DNA of 64,000 nucleotides, taken from assembly GCA_028752905.1 (NCBI GenBank), contig JAQNBH010000013.1:43230071-43294070 (forward strand), in the 5' to 3' direction. The position numbers and the translations under genes are program-made. This stretch comes from Cladorhizidae sp. MBARI D1340-BT2 (taxonomy: Eukaryota; Porifera; Demospongiae; Poecilosclerida; Cladorhizidae). Below are positions 1 through 9,138 of this stretch, in pieces (positions within the stretch are counted from its first letter, which is position 1; every line of letters starts with the position of its first letter). The notes below the pieces were generated by a model, which saw only the letters and a program-made list of their open reading frames with translations, was not told where the DNA came from and ran no database searches.

Positions 1-214
1 TTAATATACTCCTCCAGGTATTTGTTGACTTATTTCTACTCTTCATATTAGCCTCTTGGCTGCACCAGGTACTTCCCACTCAGTTCCTTGATGGTTGTAA
101 TCCTAGTGTCCATCATGTGTGGCTGGCAGAGCAGCCCTCGATAGCGTAGGGCCGGCAGGTGGATGGTGTTCTGTATTGCTTGAGCTATTTTCTGTGAGGA
201 CAACTCGAGGGGCA
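1..214. other. Unassigned left edge
   Basis: I see no gene, splice signal or repeat here that I can name. The homology between the two large duplicated blocks starts just after this stretch, near position 215 (partner near 39,297), so this is probably sequence unique to the left copy's flank. Confidence 0.4.
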
Positions 215-529
215 AGTTATATAATAATGAAGAGAGCGAGAGAGCTCTACCCCCATATATCTCACCACCTGTTTGGAGACAAAAAGGCTCTCCCTTGTGG
301 CTACTAGCCCACATACACACACCAGTGTGTTTCCTAGGCTACACCTGAATCAGGTCTGGTGGAGGGCATGGGACATGTAGTGTGCAGTAGGCCTGGGAGA
401 GTTCTCCTTATCTGCTTGGACAATACATATGTATGGCTGCATGACTACCACTCTCCTCTCTCTACAGCATCAAAGAAAGTTGAGACTATAATATAATTAC
501 ACATCTTATGTGTAGTACTGCCTTACTAC
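215..529 (+). repeat. TRIM-NHL upstream leader, block A copy
   Basis: This stretch is nearly the same as 39,297-39,605, which lies directly upstream of the second TRIM-NHL gene. A shorter, more diverged relative lies at 32,384-32,580. It contains a GA-rich run, a CATATGTATGGCTGCATGAC block and a pyrimidine tract ending in CTCTCTACAG that looks like a 3' splice site. In block A it has been cut off from its gene by the retrotransposon at 530-3,798. It may be 5' UTR, promoter or an older repeat; the sequence does not decide. Confidence 0.6.
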
Positions 530-734
530 TGTAGTGGACCTACTGATTGATTAATTAGTAACATGTCTCAAACATAACTTATAACATGTCATATTGTTAC
601 TTACGTCATTCTGATTGATGGTCATAGCCACGTGTTTTGATATACACTTTACCAGATGTATTTAAGAAGTTTTGCTTAAGACTAGTAGTTTGTGTCTCTC
701 GTCTTCGTCGATTAGCGAGATACCCCGCACTACA
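530..734 (+). repeat. 5' LTR of CsRn1-like element
   Basis: The 205-bp LTR starts TGTAGTG and ends CACTACA, a 7-bp perfect inverted pair with canonical TG and CA ends. A TATTTAAG box near 659 could be the promoter TATA element. Its last 63 bp recur at 3,736-3,798. Confidence 0.88.
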
Positions 735-735
735 T

Positions 736-753
736 TGGTGACCCTGACGTGAT
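736..753 (+). other. Primer-binding site, tRNA-Trp type
   Basis: TGGTGACCCTGACGTGAT begins one base after the LTR. It fits the 3' end of animal tRNA-Trp with about one mismatch (CCCTG for CCCCG). tRNA-Trp priming is characteristic of CsRn1-group elements. Confidence 0.75.
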
Positions 754-780
754 CATTCAAACGTGAAACACGCACACGCT

Positions 781-1551
781 ATGGCCGTGAACGCCCTCTC
801 TCTAAAACTTCCTCCGTTTTGGTCAGCGAACCCAGAGCTTTGGTTCCTACAGATTGAGGCCCAGTTCGCTTCCAAAAACATCACCCTACAGCTCACTAAG
901 TACCAGTACGTCGTGGCTGGACTACCACCTGAAATCGCCGAAAAAGTGTTCGATTGCATACAGAGAATTCCCGACGAAGCTCCCTACGACGAACTTAAGA
1001 AGAAGCTCGTGCTCCGCACCTCTCTTACAGAGTCAGAGAGACTTCAGAAGCTCTGGGAACTCCAACCACTTGGAGACCTCAGGCCATCTGATCTGTTACG
1101 CAAGATGGAACAGCTAGTCAAACAGGATATCGACCGCGATCCAATGATGCGGGATCTATTTCTGCGCCGCATGCCATTACCAGTACGCCTCAGCCTCCAG
1201 GTGTTGGATAGTCCCAGTCTCTCCACACTAGCAGAGAAGGCAGACACACTCTGTTCAATTGCTAAGCAGGACACGACAATCCTTTCAGTGAGGCAATCAG
1301 AGGAATTCTCACTAACTCCTGGCTCAGGTTCAAAAGCAGTAACCCTCACACAAACCCTTGAGGGTGAAATTGCATCTCTTCGGGCTGAGGTTGCACAGCT
1401 GAAGCGGAGGGGACCCCGTGTAGGACCAGTCCCATCAGGAACTTCACCTGCACCCACTCCCTTGTGTTGGTATCACGCCAAGTTTGGAGATCAAGCCCAG
1501 AAATGCCGTCTTCCCTGTAGATTTTCGGGAAACGCTTCCCCCGGCCACTGA
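781..1551 (+). CDS. Gag protein of CsRn1-like element
   Basis: This reading frame is open for 256 codons. The first ATG is at 781 (upstream in-frame codons lack ATG). The middle resembles retrotransposon capsid, and a Q/K-rich helical stretch precedes a single zinc motif near the C-terminus, [14 protein letters not shown] followed by PC. That is a Cys-His-Cys-Cys pattern rather than the usual CCHC knuckle, as described for CsRn1-group Gag. The frame ends at TGA 1,549-1,551, which overlaps the first ATG of the pol frame by one base. A phased -1 slippery site lies just upstream (separate entry). The frame has no internal stop, although pol downstream is broken. Confidence 0.8.
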   Translation: MAVNALSLKLPPFWSANPELWFLQIEAQFASKNITLQLTKYQYVVAGLPPEIAEKVFDCIQRIPDEAPYDELKKKLVLRTSLTESERLQKLWELQPLGDLRPSDLLRKMEQLVKQDIDRDPMMRDLFLRRMPLPVRLSLQVLDSPSLSTLAEKADTLCSIAKQDTTILSVRQSEEFSLTPGSGSKAVTLTQTLEGEIASLRAEVAQLKRRGPRVGPVPSGTSPAPTPLCWYHAKFGDQAQKCRLPCRFSGNASPGH

Positions 1552-1571
1552 TGGCGACCAGTGCTCCGGGG
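1527..1571 (+). promoter_or_regulatory. -1 ribosomal frameshift signal at gag/pol junction
   Basis: GGGAAAC at 1,527-1,533 is read in the gag frame as G_GGA_AAC, the canonical X_XXY_YYZ phase. Slipping back one base enters the pol frame, which is open from 1,521. Five bases downstream CCCCGG (1,539-1,544) can pair with CCGGGG (1,566-1,571), and inside it CACTG (1,546-1,550) pairs with CAGTG (1,559-1,563), giving a two-part hairpin with an 8-base loop. Heptamer, spacer and stem have the geometry expected of a -1 frameshift element. An overlapping TGATG stop-start at 1,549-1,553 offers reinitiation as an alternative. Confidence 0.72.
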
Positions 1572-3743
1572 AATCACAGTCGTCTCCTTTTCATCACCGA
1601 ACGTTCCTCTGGCTATCGTTACTTAATCGATTCTGGTGCCCAAATATCTGTAGTTCCAGTCTCCCACCACAAGCAGCGGCCAGACAAAAACGGGCCCGTC
1701 CTAATAGCTGCTAATGGTACCTCTATCACCACTTTTGGATCATGTACAATTACGCTGGATTTAGGCTTTAAATCTAAGTTCGAGTGGTTGTTTGTTATTG
1801 CTGATGTCAGTTACCCGATAATTGGTGCTGATTTCTTCCGTCATTTTGGCCTCCTCATCGATCTCAAGCACGGTCGTCTCATAGATGGTAAAACGTTCAA
1901 CAGTGTTTCCACATTTGCATCTGACCACGCTACATGTGGCCTCAACGTACTCCGACCTGCATCTCGATATAGGACCCTTCTTGAAGAGTTTCCATCCATC
2001 ACTATCCCGGAGTTCTCAAATACGGAACCAGCTCACGGCGTGAAGCACTACATAGAGACTAAAGGTCCACCTGTTTTCGCAAGAGCTCGTCGACTTGCGC
2101 CAGACAAGTTTATCACTGCCAAGAAGGAATTTGACCACATGCTTAAGTTGGGTATTATTCGACCTTCAGCAAGTACATGGGCATCTCCCCTACATATGGT
2201 TCCAAAGAAGTCAGGAGACTGGCGCCCGTGCGGGGACTACCGCGCACTCAACAAGGCTACAATACCAGATCGCTATCCCATCCCCCATATTCAAGATTTT
2301 GGGGCTCAACTTAGGGGTAAGACCATCTTTTCTAAAATTGATCTTGTGCGAGCATACCATCAGATCCCAGTGCACGAGAGTGACATCCCAAAGACTGCTA
2401 TCATTACCCCTTTCGGTATGTTCGAGTTCACTCGCATGCCCTACGGCCTTACCAATGCAGCCTAATCTTTCCAACGTTTTATGGATGAAGTCTGCCGAGG
2501 CCTGGAGTTTGTGTACATCTACCTCGATGATCTCCTCATTGCCAGTTCATCACAGGAACAACATGACTCACATTTGAGAGCTGTATTGTCCCGACTGGAT
2601 AAGCATGGCCTCATTATCAACCCTGAGAAGTGCGAGTTTGGGAGGCAAACCCTTCAGTTCCTCGGTCATCAAGTTGATGCTTGTGGCATTCGTCCATTAC
2701 CCGAACGCGTTCAAGTTGTTAAGGATTTCCCTGTACCAACTGACCCAACACAGCTGCGTGAGTTCTTAGGATTTGTTAATTACTACCACAGATTTATACC
2801 CAATTGTGCACATATCCTTCACCCTCTACACGAATTGTTAAAGGGGAATCCAAAGTCCTTCAATTGGACTGAGCAGTGCATGGCAGCTTTCACTCGATGT
2901 AAAGAGGTTCTAGCAGTTGTAAGTATTCTTGCTCACCCAGCTTACAATGCACCAACACGTATTATGGTGGACGCCTCCAATTTAGCCGTTGGAGGGGTGC
3001 TAGAACAGTTCTTGGATGATGCTTGGACACCGATTTCTTTTTTTTCACGCAAGCTGCGGGACCCGGAAACACGATATTCTGCTTTTGATCGGGAACTCTT
3101 GGCTATCTATCTCGCCATACGTCATTTTCGTCATTTTATTGAAGGTCGGCAGTTTCATGTGTATACCGACCACAAACCAATCACATTTGCTCTTGCTAGC
3201 AAGTCTGATAAGTGGTCCCCACGCCAGATTCGACATCTCTCGTATATATCAGAGTTCACATCAGACATCCGTCATATCCAAGGTAAAAGCAATGTGGTAG
3301 CAGATGCACTCTCACGCATTAGAATTGATCAAGTCCAGCCTGGCGTAGTCCTTCCAGACCCTCCTCTGTGCACGTCTTTGTATGCTCTCGACACAATGGC
3401 GACTGCAATTGTCGACTTCCAGACCATGGCTCTGGTGCAGCAAACCGATGAAGAAACTCAAGCTTTGAAGTCTTCTACTACATCCTTGCAACTTCAAGAG
3501 ATTGCTCTTCAGGGTTCGGCCCATCCTCTGCTCTGTGACATATCCATGGGGTATCCTCGACCAATCGTCCCAACTTCATTTCGTCGTCTCATCTTTGATT
3601 CTCTCCATGAGCTTTCTCACCCAGGCATAAAGGCTACTAACCGCTTGGTCTCCAGCCGATTTGTGTGGCATGGGCTACACCGAGATGTCACGCACTGGGC
3701 TAAAACTTGCATTCCTTGTCAACAGTCTAAAGTACTTGCTTAA
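1551..3743 (+). pseudogene. Pol of CsRn1-like element (PR-RT-RH, truncated INT)
   Basis: The frame is -1 relative to gag. It shows an aspartic protease with DSGA near 1,629, reverse transcriptase with YLDD intact near 2,520, RNase H with VDAS near 2,970 and TDHKP near 3,170, then the integrase zinc-binding region (HPG near 3,620 and a C-x2-C pair near 3,715). Two lesions are clear. A TAA at 2,463-2,465 replaces a residue just before the conserved S/T-F-Q of the RT motif that follows PYGLTNAA; the frame continues afterwards without a shift. Second, the protein runs into LTR sequence at 3,736 and stops at 3,741-3,743, so no integrase catalytic core remains. The protein could not carry out integration. 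Confidence 0.88.
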
Positions 3744-3798
3744 GACTAGTAGTTTGTGTCTCTCGTCTTCGTCGATTAGCGAGATACCCCGCACTACA
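3736..3798 (+). repeat. 3' LTR remnant (last 63 bp)
   Basis: This matches 672-734 of the 5' LTR and ends in CACTACA. The left part of the LTR, the polypurine tract and the integrase core are missing, removed by one deletion whose right border lies at TTGCTTAAG. Confidence 0.88.
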
Positions 3799-3802
3799 CT
3801 AC

Positions 3803-4009
3803 CAACATGTGACACAATCCCAGTCTTGTCTCTGCACATGTGCAATACCAGATGACACGCCCTCTTTTGTGGGTGTAACATTACATCACCACTCATGAAT
3901 ATAATTAAGGCCACACCCGATTTGCACTGTTTCCTGTAGCTCTTGTGTCTGCTGAAGTTCTGTATCTAAAGTGTTTCTCAACTACTAGTTCTCTCTAAAC
4001 ATTGCAACC
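3803..4009 (+). promoter_or_regulatory. Proximal upstream region of TRIM-NHL gene A
   Basis: This is conserved with 39,606-39,819 upstream of the second gene. It contains CATGAATATAATTAAGG near 3,894, the best TATA-like candidate, and ends in GCAACCATGG, a strong start-codon context. In block A only about 210 bp of native sequence separates the retrotransposon from the start codon, so the 3' LTR remnant sits inside the likely promoter or 5' UTR. No transcript evidence is available. Confidence 0.4.
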
Positions 4010-6232
4010 ATGGCTAGAGACATGGAGGAGGCTGAAAAGTATTTGATGGAGTTAGAGAAGGAGATCACATGTTCCATCTGCCAGGAGCACTACACTCTGC
4101 CTAAGGCCCTCCCTTGCCTCCATTGCTACTGCAAGCACTGCATCCTCAAGCTAGCCCTCAGGACAGGCAAAGACCAGCCTTTCCCTTGCCCAGAGTGTCG
4201 CCATGAAACCACCCTGCCTGAGGGCAATGAAGACGGCCTCAAAACGGCTTTCTCCATCAACCGCCTCAAAGAACTGTATGCCAAGCAGAAGAGAGCTCTT
4301 AGCAAGGAGGAGGTGAAGTGTGAAATATGCACCACCTCTTCAGTCAAAGCTGAATCATTTTGCCGACAATGTGACAAGTTCATACGTGAGAAATGCGTGG
4401 AGGCACATCTGAGGATGACAGCTCTATTTGATGGCCATGAAGTTCTCTCTTTGGATGAGGTGAAGAAGGAGAGAGCTAAAGATGTCCTCCCCAAAGATCG
4501 TGCTGCTAAGAAGTGCCAACTTCACACAGAGTCGCTCAAGCTGTTCTGCTTCGACTGTGATGTATTAATTTGCCGTGACTTAATTTGCCGTGACTGCACA
4601 CTAAAGGACCACAGGGACCACCTCTTTGACTTCACCAACTTAGCAGCTGAGAAGAAGAGAAAAGAGCTGATGGAGAGCTTGAGTCCTCTGAGAAACGTGG
4701 CAGCCAATCTCTCTTGTGCTGTTGAAGAGATACAGACCACGGAATCTGAGCTAGCAGCCCAGGGAGAGTCTGTAGACAACACCATCGGGAAGTCCTTCAA
4801 GGAGCTGCACGCTATCATTGAAAGTCACAAACAGAAGATGCTAGAGGAGGCCAAAAAGAGAGTGTGTGAGAAATTGGAGAAGCTTGGAGGACAAAAGGAT
4901 GACATTTCCATTTCCCTTGCAGAGGTGCAGAGCATTGTGGACTACACCGAGCAGTGTGTGAAGCATTGTTCCAATGATGAAGTTATGTGCTCACATGCTG
5001 AGATGGAGAGTAGGATCCAGGAAAAAATAATTGAAGACAGCGCCAAGCTGGGGCAGAAGCTTACGCCAATGGAGGAGGTCGATGTAGCGGTGGAGGTGAG
5101 CTGTGCTGAGGCCCTGGAGCAGCTCCTCCAGACCCAGGCTAAGATAACTAGACTTCCCATCACTCTAGTCATCAACACTGTGTCCAGCAAGGCTGAGGCT
5201 GGGAAGTTATCGGAAGTGGTCTTGTGCACCACTCAACTCTGTGGCAACAAGCCATCAACACGTGCTGTTCAAATAGACGGCCATATGAAGTGTCTGAACA
5301 GTGGAGCTCACATCAAATCCAGCATCAAAGAAATTGGATCCGACAAATATCGCATCCAGTTCACACCCACTCATCGTGGACGACATGAACTTATGATCTC
5401 ATTGGACGGGCATCAAGTAGCAGGCAGTCCCTTCCCTGTGCTTGTCTCCATCCCACCCACTCAACTAGACAAGCCTGTCAAGGTGTGGGGTGGTGTAACA
5501 AGGCCCAGAGGTATCAGTTGTGTCACTGTCAACTCCGTGGGTGAGATTATAGTCGCTGAATATAGAGGAGATGTCGTTGTGTTGGATAGAGAGGGGAAAA
5601 GATTGAGAAGTATCAATCACTTAGAAAATAAATTTCAATCTTTACGAGGTATTGCTGTAGACAATGAAGACAACATCTATTTCACTGATGCAGACACTAA
5701 TCAAATCTTCAAGTCGAACAAGAACTGCAGCAAGGTTCAAGTGCACAGAGTCCAGCAAGTGAAAGGTCCAGGACATATCGATGTTGCAGTAGTTGGAGAT
5801 GAAGTGATGGTTACTGAATGTGGCAATGGAGGTAGGATCATGGTGTACGACAGAGAACTGAAATATGTGAGACAGATTGTTGGTGCAGATAAATACACAT
5901 TGTGGCGCCTATCTCCTGACAGTCATCAAAACATGTACGTCAGTAGTCCTTGGAGCTCTAGTATTCAAGTCTTCAGTAATGATGGAGCATTCCTACACTC
6001 CTTTGGCTGTGATGAGGATGGTGTGAAGAGGTTGAAGTTTCCACGTGGTGTGTGTGTAACTGGTCAGTATGTGTATGTGGCAGATACTGGTGTATGTAAG
6101 ATAGTAGTGTTCACCACTGAGGGAGACTATGTCACCTCATTTGCTGGTGGAGGCTATTTGGGTGTGTGTGTAGATCAAGATGGGTTTGTGTATGCTAGTA
6201 ACTATTCCTCTAATAGGATTGATGTATTTTAG
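4010..6232 (+). CDS. TRIM-NHL protein (RING, B-boxes, coiled coil, filamin, NHL), copy A
   Basis: A single intronless frame of 740 codons, laid out like TRIM2/TRIM3/TRIM71-type proteins, which are RING E3 ubiquitin ligases that bind RNA or protein through the NHL propeller. The RING finger is complete (C21, C24, C36, H38, C41, C44, C60, C63). B-box 1 covers about 104-143 and B-box 2 about 169-204. A helical coiled-coil region runs about 205-345, a filamin-type Ig repeat about 383-480, and NHL repeats about 485-740. Two features differ from copy B. In B-box 1 a zinc-ligand cysteine is R126. In B-box 2 a 15-bp tandem duplication adds five residues (DLICR type) near 190-194 and shifts the spacing of the zinc ligands. 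The frame is otherwise intact, so the gene may be expressed with weakened B-boxes. The start has a GCAACCATGG context. Confidence 0.9.
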   Translation: MARDMEEAEKYLMELEKEITCSICQEHYTLPKALPCLHCYCKHCILKLALRTGKDQPFPCPECRHETTLPEGNEDGLKTAFSINRLKELYAKQKRALSKEEVKCEICTTSSVKAESFCRQCDKFIREKCVEAHLRMTALFDGHEVLSLDEVKKERAKDVLPKDRAAKKCQLHTESLKLFCFDCDVLICRDLICRDCTLKDHRDHLFDFTNLAAEKKRKELMESLSPLRNVAANLSCAVEEIQTTESELAAQGESVDNTIGKSFKELHAIIESHKQKMLEEAKKRVCEKLEKLGGQKDDISISLAEVQSIVDYTEQCVKHCSNDEVMCSHAEMESRIQEKIIEDSAKLGQKLTPMEEVDVAVEVSCAEALEQLLQTQAKITRLPITLVINTVSSKAEAGKLSEVVLCTTQLCGNKPSTRAVQIDGHMKCLNSGAHIKSSIKEIGSDKYRIQFTPTHRGRHELMISLDGHQVAGSPFPVLVSIPPTQLDKPVKVWGGVTRPRGISCVTVNSVGEIIVAEYRGDVVVLDREGKRLRSINHLENKFQSLRGIAVDNEDNIYFTDADTNQIFKSNKNCSKVQVHRVQQVKGPGHIDVAVVGDEVMVTECGNGGRIMVYDRELKYVRQIVGADKYTLWRLSPDSHQNMYVSSPWSSSIQVFSNDGAFLHSFGCDEDGVKRLKFPRGVCVTGQYVYVADTGVCKIVVFTTEGDYVTSFAGGGYLGVCVDQDGFVYASNYSSNRIDVF

Positions 6233-7213
6233 TTTTCTGTTGGCAATTAGTTGATGAATTATAATGCATGATTCAATGAAGCTTTTATTGTCCTCCACTC
6301 ACAACAGATAATGGAACTTGTAAGAGTTGAAGACTTCCTTTGTCCAGAAGGAAACTGCCAATTAAAATAATGATTATGGGTGTGGCCTAGCAGCCTGTGA
6401 TCCCTCCCCCTCATGGAGGGAGGTCTTCTGCCCTCATCTTCACCAGGTGGAGGCCTCTTGGATATAAATGCTCCCAGCAACCACTGGCTTACTGACCTTG
6501 AAGGCTGTGGGCAGAGACAAGTGTGCACTAATTATCACCCACTAGTATTTATTATCACTTGACAGTACATATATATAGAAACACGAGTGATGACCATGAT
6601 TAGGGAGGAAGAGTACTGATGCTCTACAAGTCAAAATCAAGTAGTTGATGGCAGAACTTAGTATAGTTACAGCTACTAGTTGGCAGCTACTAATTAGCTG
6701 CTAGAGACATGATCCTCACCTCTCCTTAAATATGCCTGACCTGGCAGATTCTCGGCAAGAATCTTTACCAATTGTTAACCCATTGCAATAAGGCACTTGC
6801 ACATCCGTGCAAAGTAATACACATTCCTAGTCCAATAATCACAGGAGTGTTTTGAGGGCTAATTAGGTATTTGTATGCATAACTTTAATTACCATGTTGG
6901 ATATTAGATTTCCAATGCTACTATCCCAGTTGGTAAAGGGTGGAATTTGACTAATCACTCCTTGTTTGCACTCTGACCCTTGCCTTCTCCATCGCCAATT
7001 GACCCTGGCTACTATAGGATTGGTATGCAGTAGAGTGGTACCGCCCCTCCTGGGTGTTGGCAGAGGTCGGGTTCATTCCAGTGTGCACTTGGATGTGGGT
7101 TAGTATATGATTGGAGGGAGGAGTGTTTAGAGTGAGGGCATTGTGGTCTTGAGTGTAATTTAGGTTGTCTATAGAGGCATGCAGGTAAGGCTGAAGTTCT
7201 AACCTTGACTTGG
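6233..7213 (+). other. TRIM-NHL A 3' flank
   Basis: This stretch matches 42,018-43,045 closely. It contains no convincing coding region. An ATTAAA at 6,361-6,366, about 130 bp past the stop, is the best poly(A) signal candidate and is conserved in block B (42,146-42,151). The small open frames across it are not shared in a way that suggests protein. Confidence 0.5.
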
Positions 7214-7626
7214 TTAGTCAGGCCTAGTTGAGGTTCTCTCCTTGTCCTGGCTAGTTGAAGGTTCTCTCCTTGTCCTGGCTAGTTGAGGTTCTCTCCTTGT
7301 CCTGGCTAGTTGAGGTTCTCTCCTTGTCCTGACTAGTTGAAGTTCTCTCCTTGTCCTGGCTAGATGTTCTCTCTTTGTCCTGGCTAGTTGAGGTTCTCTC
7401 CTTGTCCTGGCTAGTTGAGGTTCTCTCCTTGTCCTGGCTAGTTGAGGTTCTCTCCTTGTCCTGGCTAGTTGAGGTTCCCTCCTTGTCCTGGCTAGTTGAG
7501 GTTCTCTCCTTGTCCTGGCTAGTTGAGGTTCTCTCCTTGTCCTGGCTAGTTGAGGTCTCCTTGTCCTGGCTAGTTGAGGTTCTCTCCTTGTCCTGGTTAG
7601 TTGAGGTCTGTCCTGGTCTCCTGGCT
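7214..7626 (+). repeat. 27-bp minisatellite, about 15 copies
   Basis: The unit reads CTAGTTGAGGTTCTCTCCTT then GTCCTGG. It is 27 bp, a multiple of three, so one frame stays open as a 9-residue repeat that is not a real protein. It directly abuts the end of a minus-strand integrase fragment, and the unit resembles sequence just past its LRKTAS motif, suggesting the array grew from the transposon end. Block B has a much larger version with an inverted section. Confidence 0.92.
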
Positions 7627-8110
7627 AGCTGTCTTCCTCAGCATGGCTTTCAGGGTTGCATGGAAACGTTGCAACATTCCATCTGTCTGTGGGTGTTATG
7701 GAGTAGTCCTTATGTACTTTATCTTCAGCAGGTCGAACACTGAGGACATCTGGTTTGAACAAAAGTTAGATCGTTGATCTGTCAGGATCTCTTCTGGTAT
7801 ACCCATTCTTGTAAACACTTGGCAGAGGCTTCAGCCACCGTCTAGGCTTCCACTTTCTTGAGAGGGATTGTTTCTGTAAACTTCGTGGCAAAGTCCATCA
7901 TGGTCAAGATGAATTTGTAGCCTTTCTTTGCCTTTGCAATGTGCCCACGATGTCCATATCTATCGACTTGAAGGGCTCCTCCATCACTGGGAGAGGCACC
8001 AAGGGAGCTTTTGCTCTGTGATTTATGTTTCCTCGTTGGCACTCTGCACACTCCTTGCACCAGCAGCCACATCCTTTCCGGGTCTTGGCCAGTAGAAACT
8101 TCTAAGCACA
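7627..8110 (-). pseudogene. Gypsy-3 integrase fragment, block A
   Basis: Reading the minus strand from 8,110 downward, in shifting frames, one sees a C-x2-C-x2-C zinc-binding end, a MDIVG block with the first catalytic Asp, GYKFILTMMDFATKF, LTDQRSN with the second Asp, and TDGM..RFHATLKAMLRKTA. Where the catalytic Glu is expected the block A copy reads Gln; the block B copy near 44,850 reads Glu. At least one frameshift and several stops are present. No LTRs could be tied to this fragment. Confidence 0.75.
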
Positions 8111-8361
8111 TGCCACGCTTATTTTCTTTCCCAGCTGTCCAGCCATAGGCACTTGGTGTGTTAGGTAGGTTAGGGCTCGGCCTAAGTTTTAATCTTACTC
8201 TAGTAATGGGCCTAGCTAACCTAACACTAGCCCCATCTCTAGCCCTGGCCCTAGCTCTTGGCCCATGTGGTCTGTGTTTTAGTCTGACCCCATAGATACA
8301 CAAGTCCTGCAAGGCAATGCAATTTGTTCTGTTCAAGTCCCCAGCCAGGACTCACTTCACT
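8111..8361. other. Decayed sequence between Gypsy-3 and the Gypsy-2 LTR
   Basis: This is rich in CTAGCCC and GGCCCTAG words and is conserved in block B (45,290-45,539). An open minus-strand frame crosses it but matches nothing I know. It is the flank into which Gypsy-2 probably inserted. Confidence 0.4.
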
Positions 8362-8612
8362 TGTGGACAACTCTGTGCCACACAACTCCTATGCATGTTG
8401 CCCTGTGCCACACAACTCCTATGCATGTTGCCCTGTGCCACACAACTCCTATATATGCATGTTGACACTTGCCCTTTGTGGTATTGAGTAACTGATTCCA
8501 ATGAGCACACATCCAGATATACATCAAACAACGCATTCCATATAATAATAGACTCTCTTTAGTCTTACACAATTAGTCATCAACACATGTGGGTGGCAAG
8601 AGTATTGCCACA
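8362..8612 (-). repeat. Gypsy-2 3' LTR, block A
   Basis: On the minus strand it starts TGTGGCAATAC right after a polypurine tract and ends GTTGTCCACA, with TGTGG/CCACA ends. It holds about three copies of a 30-bp tandem unit (CACACAACTCCTATGCATGT then TGCCCTGTGC, plus strand). The block B LTR is about 140 bp longer at its low-coordinate side and carries about four 30-bp units. Confidence 0.7.
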
Positions 8613-8626
8613 CCTCCCTTCCCCCC
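8613..8626 (-). other. Polypurine tract of Gypsy-2
   Basis: On the minus strand GGGGGGAAGGGAGG lies directly before the LTR start, the expected position and composition of a plus-strand primer site. It is kept in block B at 47,763-47,776 with one change. Confidence 0.75.
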
Positions 8627-9138
8627 AAGACAGCAAAGTCTGTCAGGGGGTGGATGGTGGTCCCACTTGATGTAGTTATTATTTGGTGAGGGTGTGTTGG
8701 GTTGGTTTCTTCCCTGTTGCTCGAGTCTGTGGGTTTCTCTGGTCTCATTTATGTCTCGGCAATTCCTTCTCCCTAGACCCCTGGAGGTGTTGACGAGGTA
8801 GATATGCCCTAGGGGTGTCTGCATGTGAGACAACTTTTCCTTGTCTTCTTGTCTGGCCATCTGTGCTAGTCCATACTTGGGAATCTCTGGTAGCTGTGGT
8901 AGTCCTTGACCTGGTGTCGGCCATCAAAGTCTCTTTTATGTTTAATCTTGAACTCATTGTTCTGGAATGTAAACTGTTGGAGATAGTCCATTTTGTGATC
9001 AATTGCTCTGGCTCAGTTTCCTTCCCATTGAGCTCTCCGTTTTCTACCCATTGAGAGTTGTGCAGGTGAGAGGTCACACCAAGGGAAGGGTGTTGAACGA
9101 TACATAAGTAGGCCATGTATGGATCTGCTGATCCTATC
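8627..9138 (-). pseudogene. Gypsy-2 integrase C-terminal end, block A
   Basis: The minus strand shows a FPWCDLSPAQLSMGRK-type motif, typical of the integrase C-terminal region of Mag-like Gypsy elements, and then a long hydrophilic tail reaching the polypurine tract. Frames shift repeatedly. It is separated from its own catalytic core (11,033-11,490) by the hAT insertion. Block B keeps the two parts joined (47,777-48,560). Confidence 0.7.

Larger units (their letters stand above)
530..3798 (+). mobile_element. CsRn1-like Ty3/Gypsy LTR retrotransposon, 3' deleted
   Basis: The element is bounded by TGTAGTG and CACTACA and flanked by CTAC at 526-529 and 3,799-3,802. The uninterrupted site survives upstream of the second TRIM gene (CCTTACTACCAACATG near 39,605), which confirms the borders. 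It has a 205-bp 5' LTR, a tRNA-Trp type primer site, gag and pol in different frames, protease, reverse transcriptase and RNase H. The sequence then jumps from the integrase zinc-binding region straight into the last 63 bp of the 3' LTR, so the integrase core, 3' end and most of the 3' LTR are gone. Together with a nonsense codon in RT this makes it a dead copy. The primer and the unusual Gag zinc motif point to the CsRn1 group of Ty3/Gypsy. Confidence 0.88.

Noticed and set aside
6259..6528. Minus-strand 89-codon frame in the TRIM 3' flank
   Set aside because: Block B carries indels that break the frame; it looks like UTR sequence.
7351..7743. Frame with nine-residue Leu/Ser/Trp repeats as a membrane protein
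   Set aside because: 27-bp unit keeps the frame by arithmetic; the block B array is inverted in part and the frame has no conserved ends.
8357..8572. Short minus-strand gene with GVVWHRATC repeats
   Set aside because: Lies inside the Gypsy-2 LTR and reads its 30-bp tandem units.
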